Assembly (NCBI GenBank): GCA_963692955.1 | Contig: OY843587.1 | Location: forward strand, 2,480,001-2,544,000 | DNA from: UBA5158 sp963692955 | Lineage (GTDB): Bacteria; Pseudomonadota; Gammaproteobacteria; DSM-16500 | Direction: 5' to 3' | Length of the DNA: 64,000 nucleotides | In this document: piece by piece, positions 9,206 to 19,319 of the stretch | Numbering within the stretch: position 1 is the first letter of the stretch | How the letters are laid out: each line of letters begins with the position of its first letter | Made by a program: the position numbers and the translations under genes | The notes under the pieces: generated by a model | Told to the model about the DNA's origin: nothing | The model's input: only the letters and a program-made list of their open reading frames with translations | Database searches by the model: none

Positions 9206-9427
9206 ATGCCAACTGTACGCGTTAAAGAAAATGAAAACTTTGAAGTAAGCCTACGCCGCTTTAAGCGCCTGTGCGAAAAAGCTAGTATTCTCGCCGACTT
9301 AAGACGTCATGAATATTTCGAAAAACCCACGTGGAAGCGTAAGCGTAAAAAAGCTTCCGCCGTTAAGCGTTACCAAAAGAAATTGATGCGTGAAGTGATG
9401 GCGCTCGAACGCGACCGCCGCAAGTAA
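9206..9427 (+). CDS. rpsU: 30S ribosomal protein S21
   Basis: I start it at ATG 9206 (MPTVRVKENENFE), giving 73 residues against 71 in E. coli; an upstream in-frame start at 9164 would add 14 residues that do not look like S21. The Arg/Lys-rich body (FKRLCEKA, RRHEYFEKPT, KRKRKKASAVKR) is typical. First gene of the macromolecular-synthesis operon rpsU-yqeY-dnaG-rpoD, which ties translation, replication priming and transcription together. Confidence 0.95.
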   Translation: MPTVRVKENENFEVSLRRFKRLCEKASILADLRRHEYFEKPTWKRKRKKASAVKRYQKKLMREVMALERDRRK

Positions 9428-9484
9428 GATTGCCACATGTAAGATTGATAGCTGCCTTTTTTTAAATTATTTAGAGAGCATATC

Positions 9485-9940
9485 ATGACAACCTCAGCCA
9501 TCAAGGAACAGATTACTGAAGACATGAAGACCGCCATGCGCGCGCACGACAAAGAGCGCCTGGCGACTATACGTCTCATTCTCGCCGCTCTAAAACAGCG
9601 GGAAGTGGATGAGCGTATTGTCTTATCAGATGAACAAGTCCTGTCTGTGCTGGATAAAATGCTGAAACAGCGCCGCGAATCTATCACGCAATTTGACGCC
9701 GCGAACCGCAAAGACCTTTCCGAAAAAGAAGCGGTAGAAATGCAAGTGATTCAAACGTATTTGCCGACCCCGTTATCGACGGACGAAGTGAAATCATTAA
9801 TTGAATCCGCCATCAAAGAAACCGGCGCCGCCAGTATTCGCGACATGGGCAAGGTCATGGGGATCATCAAACCCCAAATCCAAGGCCGCGCGGATGTGGC
9901 CCAAGTCAGTAATCAAGTGAAAGACCGTTTGGCGCAATAA
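9485..9940 (+). CDS. GatB/YqeY domain protein
   Basis: 151 residues with the YqeY pattern: IKEQITEDMKTAMRAHDKERLATIRLI at the start, RRESITQFDAANR in the middle and QIQGRADVAQVSNQVKDRL at the end. The domain also forms the tail of the amidotransferase subunit GatB, which contacts tRNA; the role of free YqeY proteins is not settled. It sits between rpsU and dnaG, where E. coli has nothing, and has an AGAGAG SD about 8 nt before the ATG. Confidence 0.9.
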   Translation: MTTSAIKEQITEDMKTAMRAHDKERLATIRLILAALKQREVDERIVLSDEQVLSVLDKMLKQRRESITQFDAANRKDLSEKEAVEMQVIQTYLPTPLSTDEVKSLIESAIKETGAASIRDMGKVMGIIKPQIQGRADVAQVSNQVKDRLAQ

Positions 9941-9973
9941 TTTTTTCCTCTTGCCAATGATTCCCAGCACAGC

Positions 9974-10003
9974 TTGTGTGATGTGGAATTATTGCGGTAT
10001 AAA
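9974..10003 (+). promoter_or_regulatory. Candidate sigma-70 promoter before dnaG
   Basis: TTGTGT at 9974-9979 and TATAAA at 9998-10003 with an 18-nt spacer, 34 bases before the dnaG ATG. It would give dnaG-rpoD their own start inside the operon. Assigned by eye only. Confidence 0.45.
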
Positions 10004-10036
10004 TAGACCTTTCTATTTTCCTGGTGACGAAGTCAT

Positions 10037-11767
10037 ATGACAGACCATATCCCCCGTGACTTTATCGATCAGCTGCTGAACCGCGTTGATATCGTCGACT
10101 TAATCGACAGCCGGGTCACCTTGCGCAAAAAAACCGGCAGCAATTTTTTCGCCTGCTGCCCGTTTCATCAGGAAAAAAATCCGTCTTTCTCAGTCAGCCA
10201 AACCAAACAATTCTATTATTGCTTCGGCTGCGGCGCGCACGGCAACGCCATTGATTTTTTACTGCAATATGACCGCTTGAATTTCCCTGAAGCGATCGAA
10301 ATGCTGGCGCAGTTGACCGGCATGGAAGTGCCGCGCCAAGCCGCCGCCTACTCCACCGAAAAAGTCGCCGCGCAAAAAACGTTATACGATCTGCTGGATC
10401 AAGTCGCGCGCTTTTATCAAACCCAATTACGCCAACACAAAGACGCGCCGCGCGCGGTCGAGTATTTAAAAAACCGCGGCGTCTCCGGCGAAATCGCCAA
10501 AGATTTTGGGATTGGCTTTGTCGCCGACAGTTGGGACAGCGTGTTGCAAATGTTTGAAAAAAATAAATTGCAACTCGCCGAAGCCGGCATGCTTATTAAA
10601 AAAGACGACGGCGGCTTTTACGACCGCTTTCGCGACCGCATTATGTTTCCGATTCTCGACCGGCGCGGGCGCGTGGTGGGTTTTGGCGGGCGCGTCATCG
10701 ACAAAGGCGAACCGAAATATTTAAATTCACCGGAAACCCCAATTTTTCAGAAGGGCCATGAACTTTACGGCTTATACCAATCCCTGCAAGCTAACCGTTC
10801 GTTGACACGCGTGTTAGTCGTCGAAGGCTACATGGATGTGATCGCCTTATTTCAACATAGCATCACCTACGCGGTCGCAACGCTTGGCACAGCCACTTCC
10901 GCACATCATTTAGAAAGATTATTCCGCCACACCGCGGAAATTATTTTTTGCTTCGATGGCGATGAAGCCGGTAAAACCGCCGCGTGGCGCGCGTTGCAAG
11001 TCACGCTGCCGGTCATGCATGACGGCGTGCAAGTACGCTTTATGTTTTTACCCGATGGCGAAGACCCGGATAGTTTAGTGCGCGCGGAAGGCAAAGAAAA
11101 ATTCGAAGAGCGCATGTTAAAAGCGTCCACAATCGCCGATTTTTTCTTTCAAACTTTAACGACGCAAGCCGATATTAACAGCACTGATGGCCGCGCCAGA
11201 TACGTGAAGCTCGCCAACGATTTGATTAAGCAAATCCCCGCGGGCGTGTTTCATGAAATGATGTTGGATGAATTAGCTCGGCGCGCGCGCATCGATATCG
11301 AAAAAATTGCTCCCACTGCCGCCCGCCCCGCTGCCGCGCCGCACAGATATGCGGCACCGTTAGCCGTGAAACAACCTTCCCCGCTGCGTTTAGCGATGAC
11401 GTTATTGCTCCAACAACCTAATCTGGTAAGTCTGATCAGCGAACCCCTGCCGGTGCTGGACATTAATGGTTTTGAATTACTGACTGAGATTATCAGTCTG
11501 GCGGAACTTAACCCTAGTCTCACCGCGGGCGCGTTAATCGAGCGTTTTCGCGGCAGAAATGAATGGGAAATGTTGAACAAATTGATGAATTGGCAGCACA
11601 TGATACCGGAAACCGGCGTCCAACACGAATTCACCGGCGCGATTAAACAGCTCCGTAAATTAGCGCAAGACCACGTTATCGACCAATTACTTTCGAAAGC
11701 GGCGCTGGCCGAGCTCTCCCAAGAAGAAAAACAAACGCTTTCCGAACTTATTAACAACAAACAGTAG
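10037..11767 (+). CDS. dnaG: DNA primase
   Basis: Makes RNA primers at the replication fork in contact with the DnaB helicase. 576 residues. The N-terminal CHC2 zinc finger has C41, H44, C62 and C65 (CX2HX17CX2C). The catalytic core follows with GFGGRVIDKGEPKYLNSPET and a TOPRIM domain with VVEGYMDV and FCFDGDEAGKTAA. After a Pro/Ala linker (about 425-450) the C-terminal helical DnaB-binding domain is present, so the enzyme looks complete. Confidence 0.96.
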   Translation: MTDHIPRDFIDQLLNRVDIVDLIDSRVTLRKKTGSNFFACCPFHQEKNPSFSVSQTKQFYYCFGCGAHGNAIDFLLQYDRLNFPEAIEMLAQLTGMEVPRQAAAYSTEKVAAQKTLYDLLDQVARFYQTQLRQHKDAPRAVEYLKNRGVSGEIAKDFGIGFVADSWDSVLQMFEKNKLQLAEAGMLIKKDDGGFYDRFRDRIMFPILDRRGRVVGFGGRVIDKGEPKYLNSPETPIFQKGHELYGLYQSLQANRSLTRVLVVEGYMDVIALFQHSITYAVATLGTATSAHHLERLFRHTAEIIFCFDGDEAGKTAAWRALQVTLPVMHDGVQVRFMFLPDGEDPDSLVRAEGKEKFEERMLKASTIADFFFQTLTTQADINSTDGRARYVKLANDLIKQIPAGVFHEMMLDELARRARIDIEKIAPTAARPAAAPHRYAAPLAVKQPSPLRLAMTLLLQQPNLVSLISEPLPVLDINGFELLTEIISLAELNPSLTAGALIERFRGRNEWEMLNKLMNWQHMIPETGVQHEFTGAIKQLRKLAQDHVIDQLLSKAALAELSQEEKQTLSELINNKQ

Positions 11768-11854
11768 CTGTAAGAGGAAATTTCATCCTCTATGGTCTAT
11801 ACTTCAAACGCAAAAAAGCGTATTAGAATTCCTTATTTAAGAGTAAATAATAGG

Positions 11855-11884
11855 CTGACAACATGGGGCAAGAGCGAGTACAAT
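11855..11884 (+). promoter_or_regulatory. Candidate sigma-70 promoter before rpoD
   Basis: CTGACA (11855-11860, 5/6 match to TTGACA), an 18-nt spacer and TACAAT (11879-11884, 5/6 match to TATAAT), about 86 bases before the rpoD ATG. This is one of the best promoter matches in the window. A short inverted repeat (AGAGGA...TCCTCT, about 11774-11792) lies just after dnaG but has no T-run, so I do not call it a terminator. Confidence 0.6.
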
Positions 11885-11970
11885 AGTGAGTTATTTTTGG
11901 CTGACTCTTTGCCATAACCCGATTATTTCAACTGACCTAACAGGTCAAAAAGCACAGGTCAAATAGCATT

Positions 11971-13794
11971 ATGGATCAAGAACAGCAACGTTCGCGTTTA
12001 AAAGATTTAATTGCCCGAGGTAAAGAGCAAGGTTACTTAACCTACGCGGAAGTTAACGACCATTTGCCACCCGACATCGCTGATCCCGAACAAATCGAAG
12101 ATTTTATCAGTATGATCAATGATATGGGCATACGCGTCGCAGAAACTGCGCCGGATGTCGATGAATTATTATTAGCTGATAACGAAGCCACCGATGAAAT
12201 CGCCGCGGAAGAAGTCGCGACTGCGTTAGCTTCGGTCGACAGTGAATTTGGCCGCACCACCGATCCAGTGCGCATGTATATGCGTGAAATGGGCAGCGTG
12301 GAATTATTATCCCGTGAAGGCGAAATCGCGATCGCGAAGCGTATCGAAGAAGGCATGAACCAAATGCTGACGACGCTCGCGTATCAGCCGCAAATGATCG
12401 CCGAAGTGTTAGGCGATTATGATCGCGTCGAAAAAGGCGACTTGCGTCTATCCGATTTAATCAGCGGCTATAACGACGACGTGCCGCCCGTAGAAGCCGT
12501 CTTAGAAAAAGAAATCGATCTCGACGCGGAAGAAGAGGAAGAAGGCGAAGCGGGCGGTGAAGGTTTTGTCGAAGAAGAAACCGGCCCCGATCCCGAAGTC
12601 GCGCGCGCGCGATTTGGGGAATTACGTGATTTATATTTAGAAACGATTGCCGTCGAAAAGAAACATGGCGTCAAGCATAAGAAAACCGTCGAAAAGCGCG
12701 AAGCGCTGGCGACTTGTTTCATGAACATCAAACTCGCCGCGCGCCAGTTCAACAAACTGTCCCGCAAAATGCGCAGCTTGTTAGATGAAATCCGCATGCA
12801 AGAACGTCACATCATGAATTTATGCGTGAACAAAGGCAAAGTGCCGCGCAAAGCGTTCATCAGTTCGTTCGTCGGCAATGAAACCAATTTGACGTGGGTC
12901 AACGAACACAAAGGCAAAGCATATTACAAAGAACTCGAAAATTTCATTCCAGAAGTTCACCGTGCCCAGAAAAAACTGATCACGCTAGAAGAACAAATGA
13001 AAATGATGATCGCCGAGATCAAAGAAGTAAACCGTCGCATGTCGATCGGCGAAGCGAAAGCGCGCCGCGCGAAAAAAGAAATGGTCGAAGCGAACTTACG
13101 TTTAGTCATTTCCATCGCGAAAAAGTATACCAACCGCGGTCTGCAATTTTTAGATTTGATCCAAGAAGGCAACATCGGTTTGATGAAAGCCGTGGACAAG
13201 TTCGAATATAAACGCGGTTATAAATTTTCGACTTACGCGACTTGGTGGATCCGTCAAGCCATCACCCGCTCCATCGCCGATCAAGCGCGTACCATCCGTA
13301 TTCCGGTACACATGATCGAAACGATAAATAAGTTGAACCGTATTTCCAGGCAGATTTTGCAAGAAACCGGTTTAGAACCGACGCCGGAAGAATTAGCGAA
13401 GCGCATGGACATGCCGGAAGATAAAATCCGCAAAGTCTTGAAGATTGCGAAAGAGCCGATTTCGATGGAAACGCCGATTGGCGACGATGAAGATTCGCAT
13501 TTAGGTGATTTCATCGAAGACAGCAACATGGAATCTCCCATCGACAGCGCGACCAGCACCGGCCTTTCCGAAGCGACGCAAAAGATTTTGAATACCTTAA
13601 CGCCTAGAGAAGCGAAAGTTTTGCGCATGCGTTTTGGTATCAACATGAATACCGATCACACGTTAGAAGAAGTCGGCAAACAATTCGACGTGACGCGTGA
13701 ACGGATTAGACAAATTGAAGCGAAAGCATTGCGTAAGCTAAGACATCCATCCCGTTCCGAACAGTTACGCAGCTTCTTAGAAGATCAAGAATAA
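11971..13794 (+). CDS. rpoD: RNA polymerase primary sigma factor RpoD (sigma-70)
   Basis: 607 residues. Region 1.1 at the N-terminus starts with DQEQQRSRLKDLIARGKEQGYLTYAEVNDHLP. Region 1.2 has DPVRMYMREMG. The acidic non-conserved region (about 180-205, EEEEEGEAGGEG) follows. Regions 2 (NLRLVISIAKKYTNRGL, FSTYATWWIRQAI), 3 and 4 (TLEEVGKQFDVTRERIRQIE) are intact. This is the housekeeping sigma factor and the last gene of the macromolecular-synthesis operon. Confidence 0.97.
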   Translation: MDQEQQRSRLKDLIARGKEQGYLTYAEVNDHLPPDIADPEQIEDFISMINDMGIRVAETAPDVDELLLADNEATDEIAAEEVATALASVDSEFGRTTDPVRMYMREMGSVELLSREGEIAIAKRIEEGMNQMLTTLAYQPQMIAEVLGDYDRVEKGDLRLSDLISGYNDDVPPVEAVLEKEIDLDAEEEEEGEAGGEGFVEEETGPDPEVARARFGELRDLYLETIAVEKKHGVKHKKTVEKREALATCFMNIKLAARQFNKLSRKMRSLLDEIRMQERHIMNLCVNKGKVPRKAFISSFVGNETNLTWVNEHKGKAYYKELENFIPEVHRAQKKLITLEEQMKMMIAEIKEVNRRMSIGEAKARRAKKEMVEANLRLVISIAKKYTNRGLQFLDLIQEGNIGLMKAVDKFEYKRGYKFSTYATWWIRQAITRSIADQARTIRIPVHMIETINKLNRISRQILQETGLEPTPEELAKRMDMPEDKIRKVLKIAKEPISMETPIGDDEDSHLGDFIEDSNMESPIDSATSTGLSEATQKILNTLTPREAKVLRMRFGINMNTDHTLEEVGKQFDVTRERIRQIEAKALRKLRHPSRSEQLRSFLEDQE

Positions 13795-13858
13795 GATATT
13801 CCCGCGGTCAAGATGGTCTTGGCCGCGCTATCTTCGCCAACTTGACAGGCTGATCAAC

Positions 13859-15079
<1,221 letters not shown>

Positions 15080-15080
15080 T

Positions 15081-16481
15081 ATGTTTACTGAAACGATAAC
15101 TACATTCTCTGACTGGCGCAGCAAAGCCAGACGCTTGCTGTTGCAAGACGTGCCGCCTGATAAAATCATTTGGCAAAACGAATCGCATACGCAAAATAAT
15201 TTATTGTCTGGCTTAACATTGGAAAGTGAAACCGCGCCTTCGAAAAAAATTACGATTCCAAAAGAATTTTTAACCCTGGCGGAAGGCGTCGGCTGCCATC
15301 GCGAACCAAAAAAATGGGATTGGTTATATCAAGCGTTATGGCGCATCACGCATAATGAAAAACATTTATTACAAATCAGTTCTGATCCATTAGTTCACTC
15401 GCTATATGTACTTTACAAAGCGGTACGTCGTGACGCGCATAAAATGAAGGCGTTCGTGCGTTTTCAATGTTTGAAAAAAGACGACGAAGATTATTACATC
15501 GCTTGGTATCGCCCCGATCACAATATCGTGCGCTACGTCGCGAATTTTTTTAAACGTCGCTTCAGCGTGATGAAATGGACGATCATGACGCCGGATGAAA
15601 CTGTGACTTGGGATGGTGACGAGTTAGAGTTCAGCCCTGGCATCGGCAGCAAAACACAAATTGATGACAACATTGAAAGTCTGTGGTTAACCTATTACAG
15701 CGCGATCTTCAACCCCGCGCGCATAAAAATTAAAGCCATGAAAAACGAAATGCCCATTCGTTTTTGGCACGGCTTGCCGGAAGCAGCGGTAATCCCTAAA
15801 ATTTTGTCTGAAGCACCAGAACGTGTGGAGAAGATGATGAAACAACAAGAAGGCTTAAAAACCTCAGCCGCGGAATTTTTACCGCAGAAAAAAACGTTAA
15901 AATCGTTGCGCGAAGCCGCGGAAGATTGCAAAGGTTGTCAATTATATAAATGCGCCAAGCAAACCGTATTCGGCAAAGGCCCAGAGTCAGCAAAATTAAT
16001 TATCGTCGGAGAACAACCAGGTTTAGAAGAGGATATCAAAGGCGAACCCTTTGTCGGCCCCGCCGGCAGAGTGTTGCGCGAAGCGTTAGATAAAGCAGAG
16101 ATTTCCACGAGTGAAATATACATCACCAACGCAGTCAAACATTTCAAACACGAAATCGTGCACGGCAAAAAACTGCATCGCACCCCCACTACACACGAAG
16201 TCGCTGCGTGCAAACCATGGATTAATTCCGAAATCGAAGTCATTCAGCCGCAATTAGTTTTATGTCTAGGTGTGACAGCCGCGAAAGCATTAATCAAACC
16301 CGGCTTCACCATGAAAAAAGATCACGGCCAATGGACTGCATCCACTGCCGATCACCAACTAGGCGCGACCTATCATCCTTCCGCAATTCTTCGCTCACCC
16401 ACGCCGGAGTTACGAAAGGAAATGTTAGGCGCTTTCGAACATGATTTAATACAGACTGCGAAGTTACTCAAGAAATTATAA
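15081..16481 (+). CDS. UdgX-type uracil-DNA glycosylase with N-terminal DUF4130-like domain
   Basis: I start it at ATG 15081 (MFTETITTFSDW), one base after the radical-SAM stop, giving 466 residues. The N-terminal ~240 residues resemble the DUF4130 partner domain (DWLYQALWRITHN, RPDHNIVRYVANFF). The C-terminal half is a family-4-like uracil-DNA glycosylase with GEQPGLEEDIKGEPFVGPAGR near 308, the UdgX loop KKLHRTP near 360 and GATYHPSAILR near the end. The His in KKLH corresponds to the His that forms the covalent adduct with the abasic sugar in UdgX, so this protein probably traps uracil sites. Confidence 0.87.
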   Translation: MFTETITTFSDWRSKARRLLLQDVPPDKIIWQNESHTQNNLLSGLTLESETAPSKKITIPKEFLTLAEGVGCHREPKKWDWLYQALWRITHNEKHLLQISSDPLVHSLYVLYKAVRRDAHKMKAFVRFQCLKKDDEDYYIAWYRPDHNIVRYVANFFKRRFSVMKWTIMTPDETVTWDGDELEFSPGIGSKTQIDDNIESLWLTYYSAIFNPARIKIKAMKNEMPIRFWHGLPEAAVIPKILSEAPERVEKMMKQQEGLKTSAAEFLPQKKTLKSLREAAEDCKGCQLYKCAKQTVFGKGPESAKLIIVGEQPGLEEDIKGEPFVGPAGRVLREALDKAEISTSEIYITNAVKHFKHEIVHGKKLHRTPTTHEVAACKPWINSEIEVIQPQLVLCLGVTAAKALIKPGFTMKKDHGQWTASTADHQLGATYHPSAILRSPTPELRKEMLGAFEHDLIQTAKLLKKL

Positions 16482-16504
16482 AGCCGCAACTTGAGCAAGC
16501 CATT

Positions 16505-16930
16505 TTACCCAAATACTCTGACTCCAGAACCTAGCTTACAAGTTAACTTCACCGGATCACCCAGCAACGCATAATTAGTCGCATCCAGCGTTTGACTCGT
16601 CAACGCTAAACTATTATCCGCCGTAAACGTATAACGCACGAATTCATAAACCGCCTTACCCGGATAAGCAGGATCATCCAACGTGAAGTGTTTAAACGAA
16701 GTCGCGATATTATCATCGGCGATTTGCAATGAAGAAGGCGTAAACATAGCGACGCTTGAAGTAGCTGTCGGTGATGTTGCAGACGTAACAGTACATTGAG
16801 AAAAATCCACAGCAATATGCAGAACAACCCCACGGGCTGCGAATAAACGAAGGAAGTTATATTCTTTTATTTCGAAAGCATTTGCGGCGGTAGCGATAAA
16901 GCAGAGGGCGAGAAATATTATTTTTTTCAT
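16505..16930 (-). CDS. Small secreted or periplasmic protein of unknown function
   Basis: 141 residues from ATG 16930; the longer frame to 17002 would put 24 non-signal residues first. MKKIIFLALCFIATAANA is a textbook signal peptide with an ANA cleavage site. The mature part contains two Cys (one in the DFSQC segment and one in VKLTCKLG) that could form a disulfide, and a beta-rich pattern. Family not recognised. It is convergent with the glycosylase gene and is the last gene before the tRNA hotspot. Confidence 0.7.
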   Translation of the reverse strand: MKKIIFLALCFIATAANAFEIKEYNFLRLFAARGVVLHIAVDFSQCTVTSATSPTATSSVAMFTPSSLQIADDNIATSFKHFTLDDPAYPGKAVYEFVRYTFTADNSLALTSQTLDATNYALLGDPVKLTCKLGSGVRVFG

Positions 16931-17147
16931 AATTATCCTTAAATTTAAAATTTTCCAATCGACAGCCTTAGCACTATAGCAAAACAAATTCTTATGATTC
17001 AACTAATTTTTAGGCTGATTGGAGGCAGATAATTCTTGGAATGGAAGTGGCTTTGTGAAGGAAACATTACTTGGTTTGAAACTGAGTTAATTTTTAACAA
17101 CCAAGATAGGCTTCGGCATGAGAATCCAGAAAAAGGAGGATTTTTAG

Positions 17148-17175
17148 ATGACAACTCCATCAAATTCATTATACT
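17148..17175 (+). promoter_or_regulatory. Candidate promoter of the tRNA gene
   Basis: ATGACA (17148-17153) and TATACT (17170-17175) separated by 16 nt, ten bases before the tRNA. The stretch between is C-rich (CCCCC), as in stable-RNA promoters under stringent control. Assigned by eye. Confidence 0.5.
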
Positions 17176-17184
17176 TCCCCCTTC

Positions 17185-17258
17185 GGGCCTATAGCTCAGT
17201 TGGTTAGAGCAGAGGACTCATAATCCTTTGGTCCTTGGTTCGAGTCCAAGTGGGCCCA
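17185..17258 (+). tRNA. tRNA-Ile2 (anticodon CAT, lysidine type)
   Basis: A complete 74-nt cloverleaf. The acceptor 17185-17191 pairs with 17251-17257 and the discriminator is A17258; D arm GCTC/GAGC; anticodon arm GAGGA/TCCTT with loop CTCATAA; T arm CTTGG/CCAAG with TTCGAGT. CCA is not encoded. CAT can be elongator Met or Ile2. The C4-G69 and C5-G68 pairs, known as TilS identity elements in E. coli tRNA-Ile2, are both present and differ from E. coli tRNA-Met, so Ile2 is preferred. Its 3' part is repeated at 22060-22102 and 23987-24025, marking it as an integration target. Confidence 0.9.
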
Positions 17259-17309
17259 TAATATAATCAACTAGTTAGATCAGATTTGCAAGCGTTTATA
17301 AATTAACCT

Positions 17310-17330
17310 CGTGAGTTTTTCGTGACTCAC
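17310..17330 (+). repeat. Direct-repeat site, copy 1 (CGTGA, 11-bp step)
   Basis: Two CGTGA half-sites 11 bp apart separated by a T-run, 52 bp inside the left end of island 1. Copies with the same layout are at 19285-19305 and 21949-21969. Paired direct repeats like this near tRNA-type att sites resemble arm sites bound by an integrase; that function is inferred. Confidence 0.6.
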
Positions 17331-17421
17331 TTTTTTCAAAGCACCTCCTATCTCTTTAAATAACTTTTAGAATCAATAGGTTATAGCATTTATATTGCCC
17401 CCAGGATCCGCGGAGTATTTC

Positions 17422-17477
17422 TTTCCAAAATAAAAATATTGGAAATTTCTCCTATAACACCCATAATAAGGGTATTA
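17422..17477 (+). promoter_or_regulatory. Two inverted repeats before abiEi, candidate operators
   Basis: The first is TTTCCAA (17422-17428) against TTGGAAA (17439-17445), a perfect 7-bp repeat with a 10-nt spacer. The second is TAACACCC (17455-17462) against GGGTATTA (17470-17477), with one mismatch and a 7-nt spacer. They end two bases before the strong SD (AGGAGG) of abiEi. AbiEi antitoxins are known to bind inverted repeats in their own promoter and repress the operon, so these are the likely autoregulatory sites. Confidence 0.5.
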
Positions 17478-17494
17478 CAGGAGGATAAATATCA

Positions 17495-18304
17495 GTGAAC
17501 ATAGAAGCGTTTTTCTACTCTCATCCAGTATTCAGGCATGAAGAATTTGCCCAGTGGAAAAAGAAGCAAGGACCTGCCACGGATAGAGCGATACAAAAAG
17601 CGCTACTACACTATCGGAAATCGGGACGTCTATTTAACCCACGTCGTGGTTTCTATATAGTTGTGCCGCCTAATGTCTTGGCGCAAGAAGTCTCCGTTGA
17701 CCCCTATCTAATTGCTGGAAAAGCGGCTAACGATAGCATACTTGCTTATCATACAGCCTTAGAACTTCATGGCGTGGCTTATTCTATCTTTGAGCAGTTT
17801 ACTTTTCTAACTTCAAAAAAAAATAAACCATTTGAATTTCAAAACCGTTGGTTTCAACCCACTGCCGTTCCTATTGCACTCCATAAAAAATTTAATTTTG
17901 GGATTGAGAAAATAAACCGGCAAGGATTAGAGATTAGTGTTACAAATATTGCCCGAACATATGTAGATGTTCTCGATCGTGTAGAACTAAGCGGCGGGTG
18001 GGAAGAGGTAATCCGATCTATTACCAATATTGCTATATTAAATATAGACGAAGTCATTTCATATTGCTTACTTTTAAATAACCACATCCTGGCTGCGAAA
18101 GTGGGTTTTTTTTTAGAGCAACGCGAGGGCGCTTTTAAAATTGAAGACAAGAAATTAAAGCCATTATTAAAAATAAAACCTCTCTCTCCGCAATATATAT
18201 ATCCTCCAGACAATCAGCCAACTGAATTAGTAAAGAAATGGAATATCATCATACCAACATCTATATTAAAACAATCTTGGAATGAGGCAGATCATGATAT
18301 CTAG
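17495..18304 (+). CDS. abiEi: AbiEi-type antitoxin / transcriptional autorepressor
   Basis: 269 residues from a GTG start 9 nt after AGGAGG. The N-terminal ~70 residues look like the AbiEi winged-helix domain (FAQWKKKQG, then ALLHYRKSGRLFNPRRGFYIV). The C-terminal antitoxin domain has YHTALELHGVAY, ISVTNIARTYVDVLDR and GGWEEV, in the usual order. The gene overlaps the toxin gene by 23 bp, the normal arrangement of the type IV AbiE system. It neutralises AbiEii and probably represses its own operon through the upstream inverted repeats. Confidence 0.87.
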   Translation: MNIEAFFYSHPVFRHEEFAQWKKKQGPATDRAIQKALLHYRKSGRLFNPRRGFYIVVPPNVLAQEVSVDPYLIAGKAANDSILAYHTALELHGVAYSIFEQFTFLTSKKNKPFEFQNRWFQPTAVPIALHKKFNFGIEKINRQGLEISVTNIARTYVDVLDRVELSGGWEEVIRSITNIAILNIDEVISYCLLLNNHILAAKVGFFLEQREGAFKIEDKKLKPLLKIKPLSPQYIYPPDNQPTELVKKWNIIIPTSILKQSWNEADHDI

Positions 18305-19259
18305 GGAAAATTTATTACATCAAGCTAAAATTTATAATTACAAACCTGAAATTTTAGAAAAGGTTTATCGGCTTTTAACCGCTCTTGAACAATTTGCTTC
18401 AGTTCCTTATTTACGTGATCGGCTAGTCTTGAAAGGCGGAACAGCGTTAAATTTATTTTATTTTGATGAAATTCCCAGGCTTTCTGTTGATATAGATTTA
18501 AATTATATTGGCCAGATCGAATTAGAAAAAATGAAAGAGGAACGACCAATTATTAATGATGCTATTCAGCAAATTTTTAGGCAAAATCAATTTATACTCG
18601 ATCGAAATCCAAATAAACATGCCGGTGGGAAAATGGTATGGCGTTATCCCAGCGTGTTCGGACAGATGGGAAACTTAGAAGTTGATCTTAATTACATGTA
18701 TCGTCAACCACTTTGGCCTATAACATGGTTAACATCAAAAATTTATTCAGAGAAATCTATAAAAATACCTGTATTAGATTTACATGAATTAACCGCTGGG
18801 AAATTATCCGCACTTTTTTCTCGCCAAGCCAGTCGAGATTTATTTGACGCACATTATATACTAACAAAATGCTCTCTAATTCAATCCAAACTTAGAATTG
18901 CATTCGTCACTTATTTAGCAATGACTGATATTGAATTATCAAATTTGAATTGGCAATTTATAAATTACAACCTTATTGACATACGCAACCGATTGCTTCC
19001 TCTGTTGAACCAAAATAATTTACAACGCTCTCAGCCTGCAATAAAAGCGTGGGCCGCTAAATTACTAGATGAATTGCATGAAGCTCTATCTATAATAATG
19101 CCATTAAAAAAGGAAGAAACAGACTTTATACTTCAGATTCGCCAATCTGGAGAAATAAATCCTGAGTTGATTACAGATGATGAAAGTTTAATAAATGCAA
19201 TTCTTGTACATCCAGGTATTAAATGGGCGAGATCAAAAGCTCATAAGAATATACATTAA
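18282..19259 (+). CDS. abiEii: AbiEii-type nucleotidyltransferase toxin
   Basis: 325 residues (start at 18282 or at ATG 18294). Nucleotidyltransferase signatures of AbiEii are intact: LVLKGGTALN (GGTALN at 52-57), SVDIDL at 68-73, then LHELTAGKLSALFSR and RDLFDAHYI with the conserved Lys/Arg and Asp. Homologues are NTP transferases that block growth, in some cases by modifying tRNA, and abort phage infection. All visible catalytic residues are retained, so the pair is likely functional. A CGTGA direct-repeat site lies 26 bp after the stop. Confidence 0.88.
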   Translation: MRQIMISRENLLHQAKIYNYKPEILEKVYRLLTALEQFASVPYLRDRLVLKGGTALNLFYFDEIPRLSVDIDLNYIGQIELEKMKEERPIINDAIQQIFRQNQFILDRNPNKHAGGKMVWRYPSVFGQMGNLEVDLNYMYRQPLWPITWLTSKIYSEKSIKIPVLDLHELTAGKLSALFSRQASRDLFDAHYILTKCSLIQSKLRIAFVTYLAMTDIELSNLNWQFINYNLIDIRNRLLPLLNQNNLQRSQPAIKAWAAKLLDELHEALSIIMPLKKEETDFILQIRQSGEINPELITDDESLINAILVHPGIKWARSKAHKNIH

Positions 19260-19284
19260 TAATTAAAATATTCTTAAAACAAGT

Positions 19285-19305
19285 CGTGGATTTTTCGTGA
19301 CTTAC
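19285..19305 (+). repeat. Direct-repeat site, copy 2 (CGTGG/CGTGA, 11-bp step)
   Basis: Same layout as the sites at 17310 and 21949: CGTG, six bases, T-run, CGTGACTTA. It stands directly after abiEii, so copies 1 and 2 bracket exactly the abiE operon, and copies 2 and 3 bracket the remaining genes of island 1. It may mark an internal cassette boundary. Confidence 0.55.
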
Positions 19306-19319
19306 CCAAATCTAACGCT

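Noticed and set aside
11774..11792. Intrinsic terminator between dnaG and rpoD
   Set aside because: The 6-bp inverted repeat has no T-run and these genes are expected to be co-transcribed.
12042..13646. Minus-strand and alternative-frame ORFs over rpoD
   Set aside because: They lie entirely inside rpoD, which is complete and conserved.
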